Positions 34,944-44,100 of a DNA stretch of 64,000 nucleotides are shown here, in pieces. Within the stretch, counting starts at the first letter, position 1; each line of letters opens with the position of its first letter. The position numbers were made by a program, and so were the translations under genes. The stretch comes from Ruminococcus sp. Marseille-P6503 (GTDB lineage: Bacteria; Bacillota; Clostridia; Oscillospirales; Ruminococcaceae). The notes beneath the pieces were generated by a model. That model was not told the DNA's origin. It made no database searches and saw nothing but the letters and a program-made list of their open reading frames with translations. The DNA lies in contig NZ_UWPB01000002.1 of NCBI RefSeq assembly GCF_900604945.1, positions 124,001 through 188,000 of the forward strand, written 5' to 3'.

Positions 34944-35609
34944 TTATATAATTCTGCCGTCTGATATCTCAATAATTTTATTGCACTGAGCGGCAACATT
35001 TCGGTCGTGCGTAACGATTATAACAGTTCTGCCTTCATCGTTAAGCGTTTTAAAAAGCTTCATTATTTCCTCCGACGTCTTTGAGTCCAGAGCGCCGGTA
35101 GGCTCGTCGGCAAGTATAACTGACGGTTCGTTTATTATCGCTCTGGCTATCGCGACTCTCTGCTTTTGTCCGCCGGAAAGCTCCCCGCACTTGGGATTGC
35201 CGTGAAGCGGCAGTCCCGCCAGCTCCAGAGCCTTCATTATGCGCTGCCTGAATTCGCTTTGTTTTAACGAGGAATTGAATATAAGCGGATAGGACAAATT
35301 CTGATATACCGTCCTGTCCAGCATCAGGCCGAAATCCTGAAGCACAAAGCCTATCTTTCTGTTAAGGATACGCGAAACCTTTGAAGAGCTGAGCTTCGAT
35401 ATTTCCTCGCCGTCAAGAAAATACCTTCCTTCCGTAGGCGTGTCGATACAGCCGATAATATTAAGCAGAGTGGATTTTCCCGAGCCTGATCTTCCGATCA
35501 CCGAAAGCAGTTCACCGTCGCTTACCTCAAGGTCTATTCCGTTAAGAGCATTTACGGCGGCTCGGCTTCCTTGGTTATATATTTTCGTTATGTTCTCCAG
35601 TTTTATCAT
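34944..35609 (-). CDS. ABC transporter ATP-binding protein (MacB/LolD type)
   Basis: The ATG at 35609 follows GGAGG; a longer open frame upstream is only the antisense of the permease gene. The protein has 221 residues, with Walker A SVIGRSGSGKSTLLN, Q-loop VLQDFGLML, signature LSGGQKQRVAIARAI, Walker B SVILADEPTGALDS and H-loop VIIVTHDRNVA. It powers the two FtsX-like permeases encoded just upstream (14 bp and 5 bp gaps). MacB-type systems act by mechanotransmission on extracytoplasmic proteins or expel peptides rather than transport through a channel. It is the last gene of the operon. Confidence 0.92.
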   Translation of the reverse strand: MIKLENITKIYNQGSRAAVNALNGIDLEVSDGELLSVIGRSGSGKSTLLNIIGCIDTPTEGRYFLDGEEISKLSSSKVSRILNRKIGFVLQDFGLMLDRTVYQNLSYPLIFNSSLKQSEFRQRIMKALELAGLPLHGNPKCGELSGGQKQRVAIARAIINEPSVILADEPTGALDSKTSEEIMKLFKTLNDEGRTVIIVTHDRNVAAQCNKIIEISDGRII

Positions 35610-35623
35610 TCTGCTCCTCCGAA

Positions 35624-36736
35624 TTAAAAATCTTTTACCGATTCTATTATTCTTTTTCTGTTTATCTGTGCAACGGAAACCACGGCGGACACGGCAAGCA
35701 CAGCGGCGCATATTGCTACGGAAAGAAAATACCCGTTGGCGTTTATCAGCGTTGTTTCGCCTATATTGGTACCGGTTTTGATTCTTAATATCACTGGTAT
35801 CGAAACAACAGCCGGAATCATCACCAGCGCAAGAACCGTCATAAACGAAATTGCCGCGATCGTTCGCGTTTTGGCTCCGCACAGGCAGAATATTCCGTTC
35901 TGTCTTTTGGTAAATCTGGCGGACACGACGCCGTAGGAAACAAGTCCTGTCAGGGAAAGCCCGAAAAACGTTACGGCAAGCACGACAAAAGGCATTATTT
36001 TTTCTTGCTCAAGCTTCTGAAAGCTCTGATAGAAATAGTCGTAAGGCTGAAAATACAGATTATCTATAAAGGCGGAATATTTTTCTTCAAACCCGTCTAT
36101 ACCCTGTGTGTTTATCATTTCAAAATGCCCGAGGCTGTTATTGGTTTTATTTATAATATTATCTTTGTCATAGGCGATTATCATCGTCGTATCGTAGAAA
36201 AATCCGCTGTAGGTTTCGCTCAGAAACAAATCGTTTTTTACCGTGCCGCAAACGTAAAAGCTTCCGACAGCGCCGTATTCGTTCTCTATCGTATATGTAC
36301 CTCCGACCTTGTATTTTTTTGCGGCCTCGGAGGAAACCAGACAGGGAACGCTTCCGTTATAGTCCCTGTCAAAGTCTATCATTTCCCCCTTTGAAAGATG
36401 AATGTCTACGCTGTCAAATACAGATTTTGAATAGAAAGTGATATTTGTAAACGAGTCATAGCCGTTTATCGTATCAAAGGTCATAAGCTCAGCGCCAGAT
36501 TCCGAAACGGCCTTTTTTATTTTTTCCGAAGCCTCCTCGTCGTCGGTCATGGCTACATAATAAAATTCAGACAGATTGCTTTCCTCGTACATTTTATGCT
36601 TCAGCCGTGTTAATTCCAGCTCGCCGAAGCAGATCGCGGCGCAGCAAATCATGATAAGAAACTGTATGCAGAGAATCACCGAAAGCACAACGTTGTTTCT
36701 CAGTCTGTCAAGCACAAGCGGCAAATATCTTTTCAT
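35624..36736 (-). CDS. FtsX-like ABC permease
   Basis: The protein has 370 residues behind TAAGGAGGT. The first helix (VVLSVILCIQFLIMICCAAI) is followed by an extracytoplasmic domain of ~200 residues, then three helices near the C-terminus (VVLAVTFFGLSLTGLVSYGV, AISFMTVLALVMIPAVVSIP, FLSVAICAAVLAVSAVVSVA). This 1+3 topology is the MacB/FtsX type. It pairs with the neighbouring permease and ATPase. Confidence 0.85.
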   Translation of the reverse strand: MKRYLPLVLDRLRNNVVLSVILCIQFLIMICCAAICFGELELTRLKHKMYEESNLSEFYYVAMTDDEEASEKIKKAVSESGAELMTFDTINGYDSFTNITFYSKSVFDSVDIHLSKGEMIDFDRDYNGSVPCLVSSEAAKKYKVGGTYTIENEYGAVGSFYVCGTVKNDLFLSETYSGFFYDTTMIIAYDKDNIINKTNNSLGHFEMINTQGIDGFEEKYSAFIDNLYFQPYDYFYQSFQKLEQEKIMPFVVLAVTFFGLSLTGLVSYGVVSARFTKRQNGIFCLCGAKTRTIAAISFMTVLALVMIPAVVSIPVILRIKTGTNIGETTLINANGYFLSVAICAAVLAVSAVVSVAQINRKRIIESVKDF

Positions 36737-36741
36737 GACGT

Positions 36742-37857
36742 CTACCTCCTTACTTCAATTCGGGAAGGCTTTACTTTTGACACCTTGATTATTGACGGCA
36801 TATTAAAAGCGGTTATCATCACAAGCGCGATGACAAGAACCTCCGCCTGCGCCGAAAAGCTTACCGCGTTGGGAAGATAGCATTTTTTTAGTAACCCGTC
36901 GCAAAGCCTGAAGCCTACGGCGGCAGCGGCAAATGAGATCAGCTCGTAAAAGACTATTTCCGTTACAAGCAGGGCGGCGACGCATTTATCGGGACAGCCG
37001 CAGATTTTAAGAAGAGCGATTCTTGAAAGCTGTTCTCTCAATATCTGCTTGAAAAGAGTGATCGTTATAATGCCTCCCAGCGCTGCGATCATAACGGATA
37101 TGAGGATCTGGTCGGTATGTATTCTGCTGTTATCGTTCTCCGACCGCTCATAATCCGACAGCAGCTCCTCGTCCGTTTTCAGTATTTCTTTCAGCTCGGC
37201 CTGCGTATCCTTATCGCTGTCCGGCAGGACGATTTTGTCGGCGTTCATCGAAACGGCTTCGTTCAGCTGTGCAATACTTCCGAATGGCGCGGAAGTAACG
37301 CCTCCTATGCCTATGATCTTGAACTCTTTTCCTCCCAGAGTCACCGTATCCCCGACTGAAATCTCGCTTCCGTTATACATAAGATTTTTTTCTACGATTA
37401 TTACAGGCTCGGAACCCTCCAGCTCATTTTCGCTGAAGCCTCTGCCCTCGATTATACGATTTTCAAACTGCTCAAACGAACCGCTGCCGGAAACAGGGTA
37501 GAGCGTTATTCCCGGCATATCTCCGAAATCCTTTATGCGAAGCAGGAAGCTGTCATCGCTGTAACTGAAAGTACAGCCGGTTATTTTTCCGTTAAGCTCC
37601 GATGTGATCATTCGGACGGTATCCTCAAGCGCCGCGCCTGAAGCCCCGTCGTCGCCTGATACTGCAAGAATATTGGAATAAGTACGCTTTGCCAGCTCGA
37701 TATCACGGTATATGACAACATTTTTCTGAAGCACTCTGAGACTGACAAAAACGCTGAAAAAGCATACGGTCAGAGTAAAAAACGCCGTTATGGTCAGCAG
37801 CGGAGTTTTTTTATATTCAGAAAAGGTTTCTGACAATAAGAATTTTATGTAACGCAT
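36742..37857 (-). CDS. FtsX-like ABC permease, second subunit
   Basis: The protein has 371 residues. The topology is the same as its neighbour's: one N-terminal helix (LLTITAFFTLTVCFFSVFV), an extracytoplasmic MacB_PCD-like domain (ITLYPVSGSGSFEQFEN, IVEKNLMYNGSEISVGDTV) and three C-terminal helices around ILISVMIAALGGIITI, ALLVTEIVFYELISF and AEVLVIALVMITAF. The loop RIALLKICGCPDKCV matches the conserved 'G.lkAlG' loop of FtsX permeases. It would form a heterodimer with the 370-residue subunit. Confidence 0.85.
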   Translation of the reverse strand: MRYIKFLLSETFSEYKKTPLLTITAFFTLTVCFFSVFVSLRVLQKNVVIYRDIELAKRTYSNILAVSGDDGASGAALEDTVRMITSELNGKITGCTFSYSDDSFLLRIKDFGDMPGITLYPVSGSGSFEQFENRIIEGRGFSENELEGSEPVIIVEKNLMYNGSEISVGDTVTLGGKEFKIIGIGGVTSAPFGSIAQLNEAVSMNADKIVLPDSDKDTQAELKEILKTDEELLSDYERSENDNSRIHTDQILISVMIAALGGIITITLFKQILREQLSRIALLKICGCPDKCVAALLVTEIVFYELISFAAAAVGFRLCDGLLKKCYLPNAVSFSAQAEVLVIALVMITAFNMPSIIKVSKVKPSRIEVRR

Positions 37858-37879
37858 TTTGCTCCCTTATTTTGCTCCA

Positions 37880-38536
37880 TCATATTACGTTTTCTTTTAT
37901 CGCGGTTTTTTTAGCCGCGAAAATTTTATCGACAGTATCCCTGTTAAGATATATCAGCAGCCTTGCAAGGAGATATCCGACGATCAATGCGAAAAGCTCC
38001 GCGAACGGCAGCGTAAGGTCGTAAATATACTTCAGTCCTCCGGAAATAAAATTGCAGACGAGGACGTACACGATTTCAAAAGCAACTGCCGATACGGCAA
38101 AAACAGCAAAAAAGGCCGGTTTTCTGAGTTTTCTGAAGGTTACGGTACATATAAACGAAAACGCGAGCATAAGCGCGAACGGTTTAAGATATATGTTAAT
38201 TACAAGGGAAAAATCTCTGAAAAAATCAATATCAAACAGCGGCGGCCACATCTGCTGCAAAACAAGATTGACGCTGTCGAAGTTGTATTCTACGTCAGCG
38301 GGTCCCAACGGCAAGGGCATATATGTATATGAAAAATAAGTCAGGTATGAAAATACCGAAAGGATGATCAGCAGAATACGCGCCGTTCTGTATTTTTTCC
38401 TGATACCTACAGGAAGGACAACCGCAAGGCAAAGGACAAGAAATATAGCCTTGAACGCGCCGCCGGTTATAATATCGATCTGCCGTCCCTTAAAAAGGGA
38501 CGACACAAATTCCATGATTTCTCTGAGATCCTGCAT
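37880..38536 (-). CDS. Multi-pass membrane protein in the secreted-peptide/ABC operon
   Basis: About 218 residues from the ATG at 38536, which sits 8 nt from AAAAGGAG; an ATG at 38542 is too close to the site. Five or six hydrophobic helices are visible, including AIFLVLCLAVVLPVGI, ILLIILSVFSYLTYFSY, FALMLAFSFICTVTF and FFAVFAVSAVAFEIVYVL. The general pattern resembles VanZ-like proteins, but I cannot confirm it. Between the secreted protein and the permeases, it may be an immunity or processing component. Confidence 0.6.
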   Translation of the reverse strand: MQDLREIMEFVSSLFKGRQIDIITGGAFKAIFLVLCLAVVLPVGIRKKYRTARILLIILSVFSYLTYFSYTYMPLPLGPADVEYNFDSVNLVLQQMWPPLFDIDFFRDFSLVINIYLKPFALMLAFSFICTVTFRKLRKPAFFAVFAVSAVAFEIVYVLVCNFISGGLKYIYDLTLPFAELFALIVGYLLARLLIYLNRDTVDKIFAAKKTAIKENVI

Positions 38537-38574
38537 AAACATTTCTCCTTTTGAACCGGAGCACAGCGTTTTGA

Positions 38575-39054
38575 TTATGTTCCGTAGAAAACGCCTCCGG
38601 CATTAAACGTAGTAATATACTTGTAAGCAGGGGGACAGGTAACATTTATATAAAACCTGTACATATTATTCAAGCGTCCGTATGTTTTGTTTCCGGTGCC
38701 TATAAATCTGGAAACCGTTCCGCTTGACGTTGTATTGCCTACTGAAATATTGGAAGCCGAACCGATATTAGAAAACAGCTGGGTATTCTTATAAAGCTTC
38801 CAGCTTGCAGCGGCGCTCTTGTATGTTGAAGAACTGGGCTTATTTGTGACAGAGGCCGTCCAATAAAGCTTGGTTCCGTCGAAAACCGTAGTATTTACAG
38901 CTACATAGGACGAATAAGCTGAGCCTGAGGTTCCGTTGTGAACAGCGTCCACCCGCTTTGTCAGCAAGGTATTCGCGCTTGCGTTGATTGCGAAAACGCT
39001 CATGATAATGCCTGCTGATAAAATAGTTTTAACGTATTTTTTTATGTTTTTCAT
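38575..39054 (-). CDS. Small secreted protein of an ABC-transporter operon
   Basis: The ATG at 39054 (MKNIKKYVKTIL) is the better start; an in-frame TTG at 39075 exists. The protein has 159 residues. The signal peptide ends near ASA-NT (LSAGIIMSVFAINASA). The mature part is Ser/Thr/Asn/Tyr-rich and beta-rich, with SYVAVNTTVFDGTKLYWTAS, AAASWKLYKNTQLFSN and MYRFYINVTCPPAY, and has one cysteine. No catalytic motif is seen. It heads a leftward operon with a membrane protein and a MacB-type ABC system, an arrangement similar to lactococcin-972-like bacteriocin loci; bacteriocin activity is only a hypothesis. The gap 39055-39555 upstream holds no gene. Confidence 0.6.
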   Translation of the reverse strand: MKNIKKYVKTILSAGIIMSVFAINASANTLLTKRVDAVHNGTSGSAYSSYVAVNTTVFDGTKLYWTASVTNKPSSSTYKSAAASWKLYKNTQLFSNIGSASNISVGNTTSSGTVSRFIGTGNKTYGRLNNMYRFYINVTCPPAYKYITTFNAGGVFYGT

Positions 39055-39555
39055 AGCTTTATTTTTCCTTTCCAATTATACTATAATATAGTATTTCGAG
39101 CAATGGTTTTTTATGCCGTTAAGCTTATTTCGTATAACCGCACAAATTAAGCGAGATAATTTTGTGCAGTTTTTTATTCTTCATCGGACTCACCCCTTTT
39201 TAAAACGCCGAAAGCAAAAGTTTTACAGCAAATTTCAGCGTTATTTAATATATAAATCCCAGTATTATATTTTAATAAATTCTAATTTACTCCTATTATA
39301 CCATAAGTTCCGCTATATGTCAACATAATTTGGATTTAATCCAAAAATAACCCTTATAATAAAAATAATGTAGAATCGTGTCGCAGCAGAGCCATAATAT
39401 GAAAAATAAAAGCTCCCTGTATAAAAAGCGGCGGCTGCCTGAGGAATCAAAACCTCTGCCGTCAAATCGTTTTATGTCTATAGCCTTGCCGTCAGCTCCT
39501 GCGGACTGACAGCTCTGCGGCATAGCCGAAAAAAACGTAGAAAATGGGCAAAGAC

Positions 39556-39601
39556 TTGACTTTTGGCATAGGAGTGTTATAATATTAGATGTATATTACA
39601 T
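39556..39601 (+). promoter_or_regulatory. Promoter and palindromic operator of the marR-type gene
   Basis: TTGACT (39556-39561), 16 bp and TATAAT (39578-39583) are followed by the palindrome ATGTA-TAT-TACAT (39589-39601), covering the start site. This is a likely autoregulatory MarR-type operator. Confidence 0.7.
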
Positions 39602-39622
39602 AACAACAGGAGCCGATCTTAT

Positions 39623-40066
39623 ATGAACAACAAAACAAGAACTGCTTGTATAGGCGCAATGTATGAGCTGTATCCGCTTTGCAGGAAGCTTGTTTTTGAT
39701 ACCTTTGATAAGCGTAAATATGGGATAACCAGAACTCAGCAGATAATACTGCTGGCGCTTGCCATCGAGGAAAAGCTTACAATGTCGCAGCTTGCTTCAA
39801 AGATCAATACGAGCAACGAGCAGGCAACCCGTGCTGTGGCGCAGCTTGTTGAAAAAGGCTTTATTGAACGGATGCAGGACAACAGCAACAGACGTATAAT
39901 CAATATCCGTCTTACTGAAAAGGCAGACGATTTTATTGAAAAGACCAAGGCTGAAATAATGGGAGATCTGTTGGATCAGTTCAACGGAATTTCCGATGAG
40001 GATATGGAAAAGTTTCACGACGCGGTGGTGCAGATAATCGGAATACTGAAAAAAGCCGAGGCATGA
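39623..40066 (+). CDS. MarR-family transcriptional regulator
   Basis: The protein has 147 residues. A helical dimerisation N-terminus precedes the winged helix: LTMSQLASKINTSNEQATRAVAQLVEKGFIER, cited in parts as LTMSQLASKINTSNEQATR and AVAQLVEKGFIER, then the wing DNSNRRIINIRLTEKADDF. It is a cytoplasmic DNA-binding dimer, probably repressing its own promoter. Its other target is unknown, since no transporter gene is adjacent in the same operon. A terminator hairpin follows at 40095. Confidence 0.88.
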   Translation: MNNKTRTACIGAMYELYPLCRKLVFDTFDKRKYGITRTQQIILLALAIEEKLTMSQLASKINTSNEQATRAVAQLVEKGFIERMQDNSNRRIINIRLTEKADDFIEKTKAEIMGDLLDQFNGISDEDMEKFHDAVVQIIGILKKAEA

Positions 40067-40094
40067 GTACCCTCGGCTTACCGAGAATTTACAA

Positions 40095-40149
40095 AAAGGC
40101 AATACTGCATATAAATGCCGCGGGGCAGCGGCGGTGCGGTATTGCCTTT
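40095..40149 (+). terminator. Terminator between the marR-type gene and guaA
   Basis: AAAGGCAATAC (40095-40105) pairs with GTATTGCCTTT (40139-40149); GC-rich inner pairing (GCCGC/GCGGC) fills the loop. Confidence 0.7.
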
Positions 40150-40190
40150 ATGTATGCAAAAAAATTTACCTGTAAAATCAGCCGCGGCTA

Positions 40191-40219
40191 TTGCAAATAC
40201 AGCCGGAGCATGGTATAAT
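40191..40219 (+). promoter_or_regulatory. Sigma-A promoter of guaA
   Basis: TTGCAA (40191-40196), a 17-bp spacer and TATAAT (40214-40219). No purine riboswitch is visible in the short leader. Confidence 0.7.
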
Positions 40220-40258
40220 TTATTATATATTTTTTAGAAAAGGAATGAGTTAAAGCCT

Positions 40259-41803
40259 ATGGAACATCAGCATATTCTTATTCTGGATTTCGGAGGTCAG
40301 TACAATCAGCTTATTGCCCGCCGCGTCCGCGAATGTAATGTTTACTGCGAGGTCAAGCCCTATAACAAGGTAACGATCGACGAAATAGAGCGGCTTGCTC
40401 CCAGCGGCATTATTTTTACCGGAGGACCCAACAGCGTTTACGGTGAAGCTGCTCCTAGCGTTGACAGGAGAATTTTTGAGCTTGGCATTCCCGTACTGGG
40501 AATATGCTACGGTTCCCAGCTGATGGCCCATATGCTGGGCGGAAAGGTCGCGAACTGCGTAACCTCCGAATACGGCAAGACGGAAACCTGTTATGATAGA
40601 TCCTGCGCGCTTTTCGGCGCGGTCGAGGATATGCCTGAAAAGGCGGTTTCCTGGATGAGCCACACCGATTATATATCCGAGGTTCCCGAGGGCTTTAAAA
40701 TCGTGGCTCATTCTGCCGGCTGTCCTGTCGCCGCTATGGCTAACGAGGAAAGAAAGCTTTACGCGGTTCAGTTCCACCCCGAAGTCAATCATACCCAGTA
40801 TGGACTCGGAATGCTGGACAGCTTCCTGAAAAATGTCTGCGGCTGCAAAGGCGACTGGACTATGGAAAACTATGCCGAAACCGCGATCAGGCAGATCCGC
40901 GAAAAGGTAGGAAACGGAAAGGTTCTTCTTGCTCTGTCCGGCGGAGTAGACAGCTCAGTGCTGGCGGCGCTGCTTTCAAAGGCGGTAGGCAGACAGCTGA
41001 CCTGTATTTTTGTAGACCACGGATTTATGCGCAAAAATGAGGGAGACGAGGTAGAGGCCGCGTTTAAGGACTGGGACATTAATTTTGTTAGGGTCAACGC
41101 CAAGGACAGGTTTATGGATAAGCTGAGAGGCGTTTCCGATCCTGAAACCAAACGAAAGACTATCGGCGAAGAATTTATCAGGGTTTTCGAGTCTGAAGCC
41201 AAGAAGCTCGGAAAGGTTGATTTTCTGGCTCAGGGAACGATTTACCCTGACGTTATAGAATCCGGTTCGGGCGACGCGGCGGTAATCAAGTCGCACCACA
41301 ACGTAGGCGGACTTCCTGATTACGTTGATTTCAAGGAGATAATCGAGCCGCTGAGAATGCTGTTCAAGGACGAAACAAGAAAGCTGGGACAGGAGCTGGG
41401 GCTGTCGGAAACCCTTGTGTGGCGTCAGCCCTTTCCTGGACCCGGACTTGCAATAAGGATCATAGGCGAGATAACGGACGAAAAGCTTGAAATTCTTAAG
41501 GACGCCGACTGGATATTCCGTGAGGAGATCGCAAAGGCCGGACTTGACCGTTCGATACATCAGTATTTTGCGGTGCTTACCGATATGCGTTCGGTAGGCG
41601 TAATGGGAGATTTCAGAACCTATGATTATACCCTTGCGCTCAGAGGCGTTACTACGACCGACTTTATGACTGCTGATTTCGCCCGTATCCCGTACGAGGT
41701 CCTCGAAACCTGCTCAAGCCGTATTGTAAACGAGGTTAAGAACATCAACAGGGTAGTGTATGATATAACTACAAAGCCGCCGGCAACTATTGAGTGGGAA
41801 TAG
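40259..41803 (+). CDS. guaA: GMP synthase (glutamine-hydrolysing)
   Basis: The protein has 514 residues, full length. The class I glutaminase domain has the nucleophile Cys in [14 protein letters not shown] and the His/Glu pair in [12 protein letters not shown]. The ATP-pyrophosphatase domain carries the PP-loop [16 protein letters not shown]. The dimerisation domain has [16 protein letters not shown] and ends in [11 protein letters not shown]. It converts XMP to GMP with glutamine and ATP in the cytoplasm. It is monocistronic, with its own promoter. Confidence 0.97.
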   Translation: MEHQHILILDFGGQYNQLIARRVRECNVYCEVKPYNKVTIDEIERLAPSGIIFTGGPNSVYGEAAPSVDRRIFELGIPVLGICYGSQLMAHMLGGKVANCVTSEYGKTETCYDRSCALFGAVEDMPEKAVSWMSHTDYISEVPEGFKIVAHSAGCPVAAMANEERKLYAVQFHPEVNHTQYGLGMLDSFLKNVCGCKGDWTMENYAETAIRQIREKVGNGKVLLALSGGVDSSVLAALLSKAVGRQLTCIFVDHGFMRKNEGDEVEAAFKDWDINFVRVNAKDRFMDKLRGVSDPETKRKTIGEEFIRVFESEAKKLGKVDFLAQGTIYPDVIESGSGDAAVIKSHHNVGGLPDYVDFKEIIEPLRMLFKDETRKLGQELGLSETLVWRQPFPGPGLAIRIIGEITDEKLEILKDADWIFREEIAKAGLDRSIHQYFAVLTDMRSVGVMGDFRTYDYTLALRGVTTTDFMTADFARIPYEVLETCSSRIVNEVKNINRVVYDITTKPPATIEWE

Positions 41804-41881
41804 TATCTAAGGAGTACAAGAAAGTTAATTGCAAGTAGGTTGTTTAATTTCATTTTATGAGGTTAAATCTATCGGGATTTG

Positions 41882-42565
41882 ATGAAAATAGATGAGGACA
41901 TGAAAATTAAGGCTGTTTTTTTTGATGTTTATGGAACACTGATTTCTACGGGAACGGGATCAATCAATGCTGTGGAAAGCATTTTATCGAAAAACCATTC
42001 TGAAATTGAACCTCAAGCATTTTATGCTGAATGGAAGCAACTGCATAAAAAACGGATGCGCCAACCCCTCTTTTTGACCGAGAGGGAAATCTTTATAAAA
42101 GATTTGTCAGAGTTGTATTCAGTTTATGGAATAGCAGGAGATTATCAGGAAGATGTCAAAATTATGTTGGAGAGCCTTTATAACCGCGCTGTTTATCCAG
42201 AGGTTTCCGGAGCAATCAAGAGATTATCAAAAGAATATGAGGTTATCATTGCCTCAAATACTGACACAGAACCGCTTCTTCAAAATTTTGATTATAACGG
42301 GCTTGTTTTCGGAAAAATCTACACCTCGGAAGGCTTAACGGCGTATAAACCAAATCCAAAATTCTATCTAACAATTCTGAACGAGTGCGGCTATTCCCCG
42401 GAGGAAGTTCTATATGTCGGTGATTCCTCTGAAGAGGATATTATCGCTCCATCTCAACTTGGAATTAAGACTGCATTGGTTGACAGAAAGAAGTCGGGGA
42501 ATAAGTACGGGCAGACTTTTTCGGTAAACGACATAAGCCAGCTTTGTCAAATATTAGGCTGTTAA
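41882..42565 (+). CDS. HAD-superfamily hydrolase (subfamily IA)
   Basis: 227 residues from ATG 41882; ATG 41900 is an alternative. Motif I AVFFDVYGTLIS has the nucleophile Asp with an unusual D-V-Y in place of DxD, motif II VIIASNTDTEP has the Ser/Asn, Lys is in TAYKPNPKFYLTIL, and motif IV VLYVGDSSEEDIIA has the acidic residues. Replacement of the second Asp of DxD by Tyr is found in dehalogenase-like HADs, so phosphatase activity is not certain. The gene is more AT-rich than guaA and is probably independently transcribed. Confidence 0.85.
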   Translation: MKIDEDMKIKAVFFDVYGTLISTGTGSINAVESILSKNHSEIEPQAFYAEWKQLHKKRMRQPLFLTEREIFIKDLSELYSVYGIAGDYQEDVKIMLESLYNRAVYPEVSGAIKRLSKEYEVIIASNTDTEPLLQNFDYNGLVFGKIYTSEGLTAYKPNPKFYLTILNECGYSPEEVLYVGDSSEEDIIAPSQLGIKTALVDRKKSGNKYGQTFSVNDISQLCQILGC

Positions 42566-42590
42566 ATCAGTGATTTATGGAGTTTAAAGA

Positions 42591-42959
42591 GTGGTAGCGA
42601 TAATTGGAGCAAGCGTTTTTTCGGTAGTAATTGTCTTATCAATTCTCATAATTTGTGGTTTACCTTTAGGGGAGTTGACAATGGGCGGACAGTATAAGAT
42701 TTTTCCAAAGGGATTAAGAATTATTTTGGTAGGACAACTTGTTTTACAAATATTTTTTGTAGTTATAATTTTGCAAATGGGAGGATTTATACCATTATGG
42801 TTTTCGGATAATATAACAAAAATAATCTGTATTGTTATGGCAATATATCTCTCATTTAATACAGTTATTAATTTTATTTCCAAAAGCAAAAAAGAAAAGC
42901 TTGTAATGACACCCTTTTCTGCAATTTCAGCCATATGCTTTTGGATAACGGCATTGTAG
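42591..42959 (+). CDS. Small four-helix membrane protein
   Basis: A GTG start gives 122 residues. Four hydrophobic segments: IIGASVFSVVIVLSILIICG, IILVGQLVLQIFFVVIILQM, IICIVMAIYLSFNTVINF and SAISAICFWITAL. The helical pairs are joined by short loops. I recognise no function; proteins of this size and pattern are common single-gene insertions in Clostridia. It lies 25 bp after the HAD gene. Confidence 0.6.
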   Translation: MVAIIGASVFSVVIVLSILIICGLPLGELTMGGQYKIFPKGLRIILVGQLVLQIFFVVIILQMGGFIPLWFSDNITKIICIVMAIYLSFNTVINFISKSKKEKLVMTPFSAISAICFWITAL

Positions 42960-43149
42960 GTAATAATACAAATGACAACTTCCCAATTTGTTGATTAGAA
43001 TGATGGTGAGTAGCGAATTGATATTTTCTTTATTAATGATTTATATACATGGTTCTAGCACCATGTAATTAAGGGCAATTTGCAGACCGCGAAATGCATT
43101 TATTGTGTGTTTCAAGTGGTTTGCGAGTACAATCATCTTAATAAATTAT

Positions 43150-43190
43150 AAAAAGGCATTACTGACTTATGCAGTCGGTAATGCCTTTTT
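43150..43190. terminator. Bidirectional terminator
   Basis: AAAAAGGCATTACTGAC (43150-43166) pairs with GTCGGTAATGCCTTTTT (43174-43190) through 17 positions with one G-T pair, with T-runs on both strands. It can end the rightward 42591 gene and the leftward 43206 gene. Confidence 0.88.
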
Positions 43191-43205
43191 GCGTCTGTTT
43201 CAATT

Positions 43206-43529
43206 TTATATCAAGCAATGCTTCCATAAGATAATTTTGTAATCCGAGTCTAACTCATTACATAATCGATTATAAAGACAAACCGCTTTTTGCGTGAACT
43301 GCTCGATTTGCTCTTGATCCCATAATAGATCTCCTGCCGGATCAGACCAATCCAGAGCTTCATCGTGCTTTTCAATTACAGTTTCAAGGTCGTCCTTCAG
43401 TTCTTGACTTATAGGCAAATCGTCAATCATAACAGGATAGCCGTATCTGTCGTTTGCATTATCGTTGATACTCCAAACGCAGGTCCCTGAACCCCAGTCA
43501 AACATATACTTCATTTCATATTTTGCCAC
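43206..43529 (-). CDS. Small conserved hypothetical protein
   Basis: A GTG start gives 107 residues. It begins AKYEMKYMFDWGSGTCVWSI, continues RYGYPVMIDDLPISQEL, LDWSDPAGDLLWDQEQIEQF and ends DYKIILWKHCLI. It is acidic, probably cytoplasmic, with no membrane helix or signal. I know similar short 'WGSGTCLWS' proteins in Firmicutes, but no function. A bidirectional terminator follows. Confidence 0.55.
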   Translation of the reverse strand: MAKYEMKYMFDWGSGTCVWSINDNANDRYGYPVMIDDLPISQELKDDLETVIEKHDEALDWSDPAGDLLWDQEQIEQFTQKAVCLYNRLCNELDSDYKIILWKHCLI

Positions 43530-43562
43530 TATGATTACCTGCCCATCTGAAATTATTTCAGT

Positions 43563-43745
43563 TTATCCTTTAAACGCTTTAATCATTGCGCCGCTGAGTT
43601 TCCGTGAAGACGCTTTCGCCCATCGCTGTGCGGCGTCAGGTTAAGGATAGCGGTAACTCTATTGGTCGTATTGTTCCTTTGTGATTTCTCCGTTTCTCTA
43701 TTTCCCCGCTTGTTCAGCCCAAGCGCAAAGAGCTTCAATTACGGT
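43563..43745 (-). pseudogene. Degraded gene fragment, left paralogue
   Basis: On the minus strand the decayed frame reads ALCAWAEQAGK, GEITKEQYDQ, RYP, PDAAQRWAK and LSGAMIKAFKG, with several stops between. The same ending (YDEWRYTYPKLDTTQTWAK, FSDAMVEEFKDKLK) occurs at 54993-55138, on the other side of the mobilizable element. The parent family is not known to me. It is not functional. Confidence 0.5.
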
Positions 43746-43818
43746 TTTGTATAATCAAAGCGATCCGTTCTTGTTTATAAGAGCATAAAAAGCGAAAGCA
43801 GCTGTCGCTGCGTCAGGG

Positions 43819-44100
43819 CTAGGACCTTATCTGACCGCTGCCGTTGATAAGGAATTTTGTGGTGGTAAGCTCCTTTAAGCCCATTGGACCTCTGGCGTGA
43901 AGCTTCTGGGTTGATATTCCTACCTCCGCGCCCAAGCCGAACTCCTCCCCGTCGGTAAAGCGCGTGGAGCAGTTTACATATACGCAGGCGGAATCTACCC
44001 GGCTCTGAAATTCCTCGGCGACGTACAGGCTTTCGGTCACTACGCACTCCGAATGACCCGTCGAGTCTTTCGCAATATGCTCCAGAGCGTCGGCAAGTCC
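43819..44100 (-). pseudogene. proA: C-terminal fragment of gamma-glutamyl phosphate reductase (proA)
   Basis: About 94 residues of ProA remain on the minus strand: [66 protein letters not shown] and [18 protein letters not shown] ending at a stop. These are the substrate- and NADPH-domain end of ProA. Upstream the frame runs on, but only as antisense of the RepA-like ATPase gene on the plus strand. The first ~320 residues, including the catalytic Cys, are not found in this window. The mobilizable element therefore abuts a truncated proA, either by insertion or by a deletion at the junction (44086-44106). Confidence 0.85.

Noticed and set aside
35610-35882. A 91-residue N-terminal extension of the ABC ATPase
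   Set aside because: It overlaps the coding sequence of the upstream permease, is rich in Cys/Arg in shadow fashion, and the ATG at 35609 has a proper GGAGG site.
40150-40258. Purine riboswitch before guaA
   Set aside because: The leader between the promoter and the ATG is only ~35 nt, and the conserved aptamer loops are not present.
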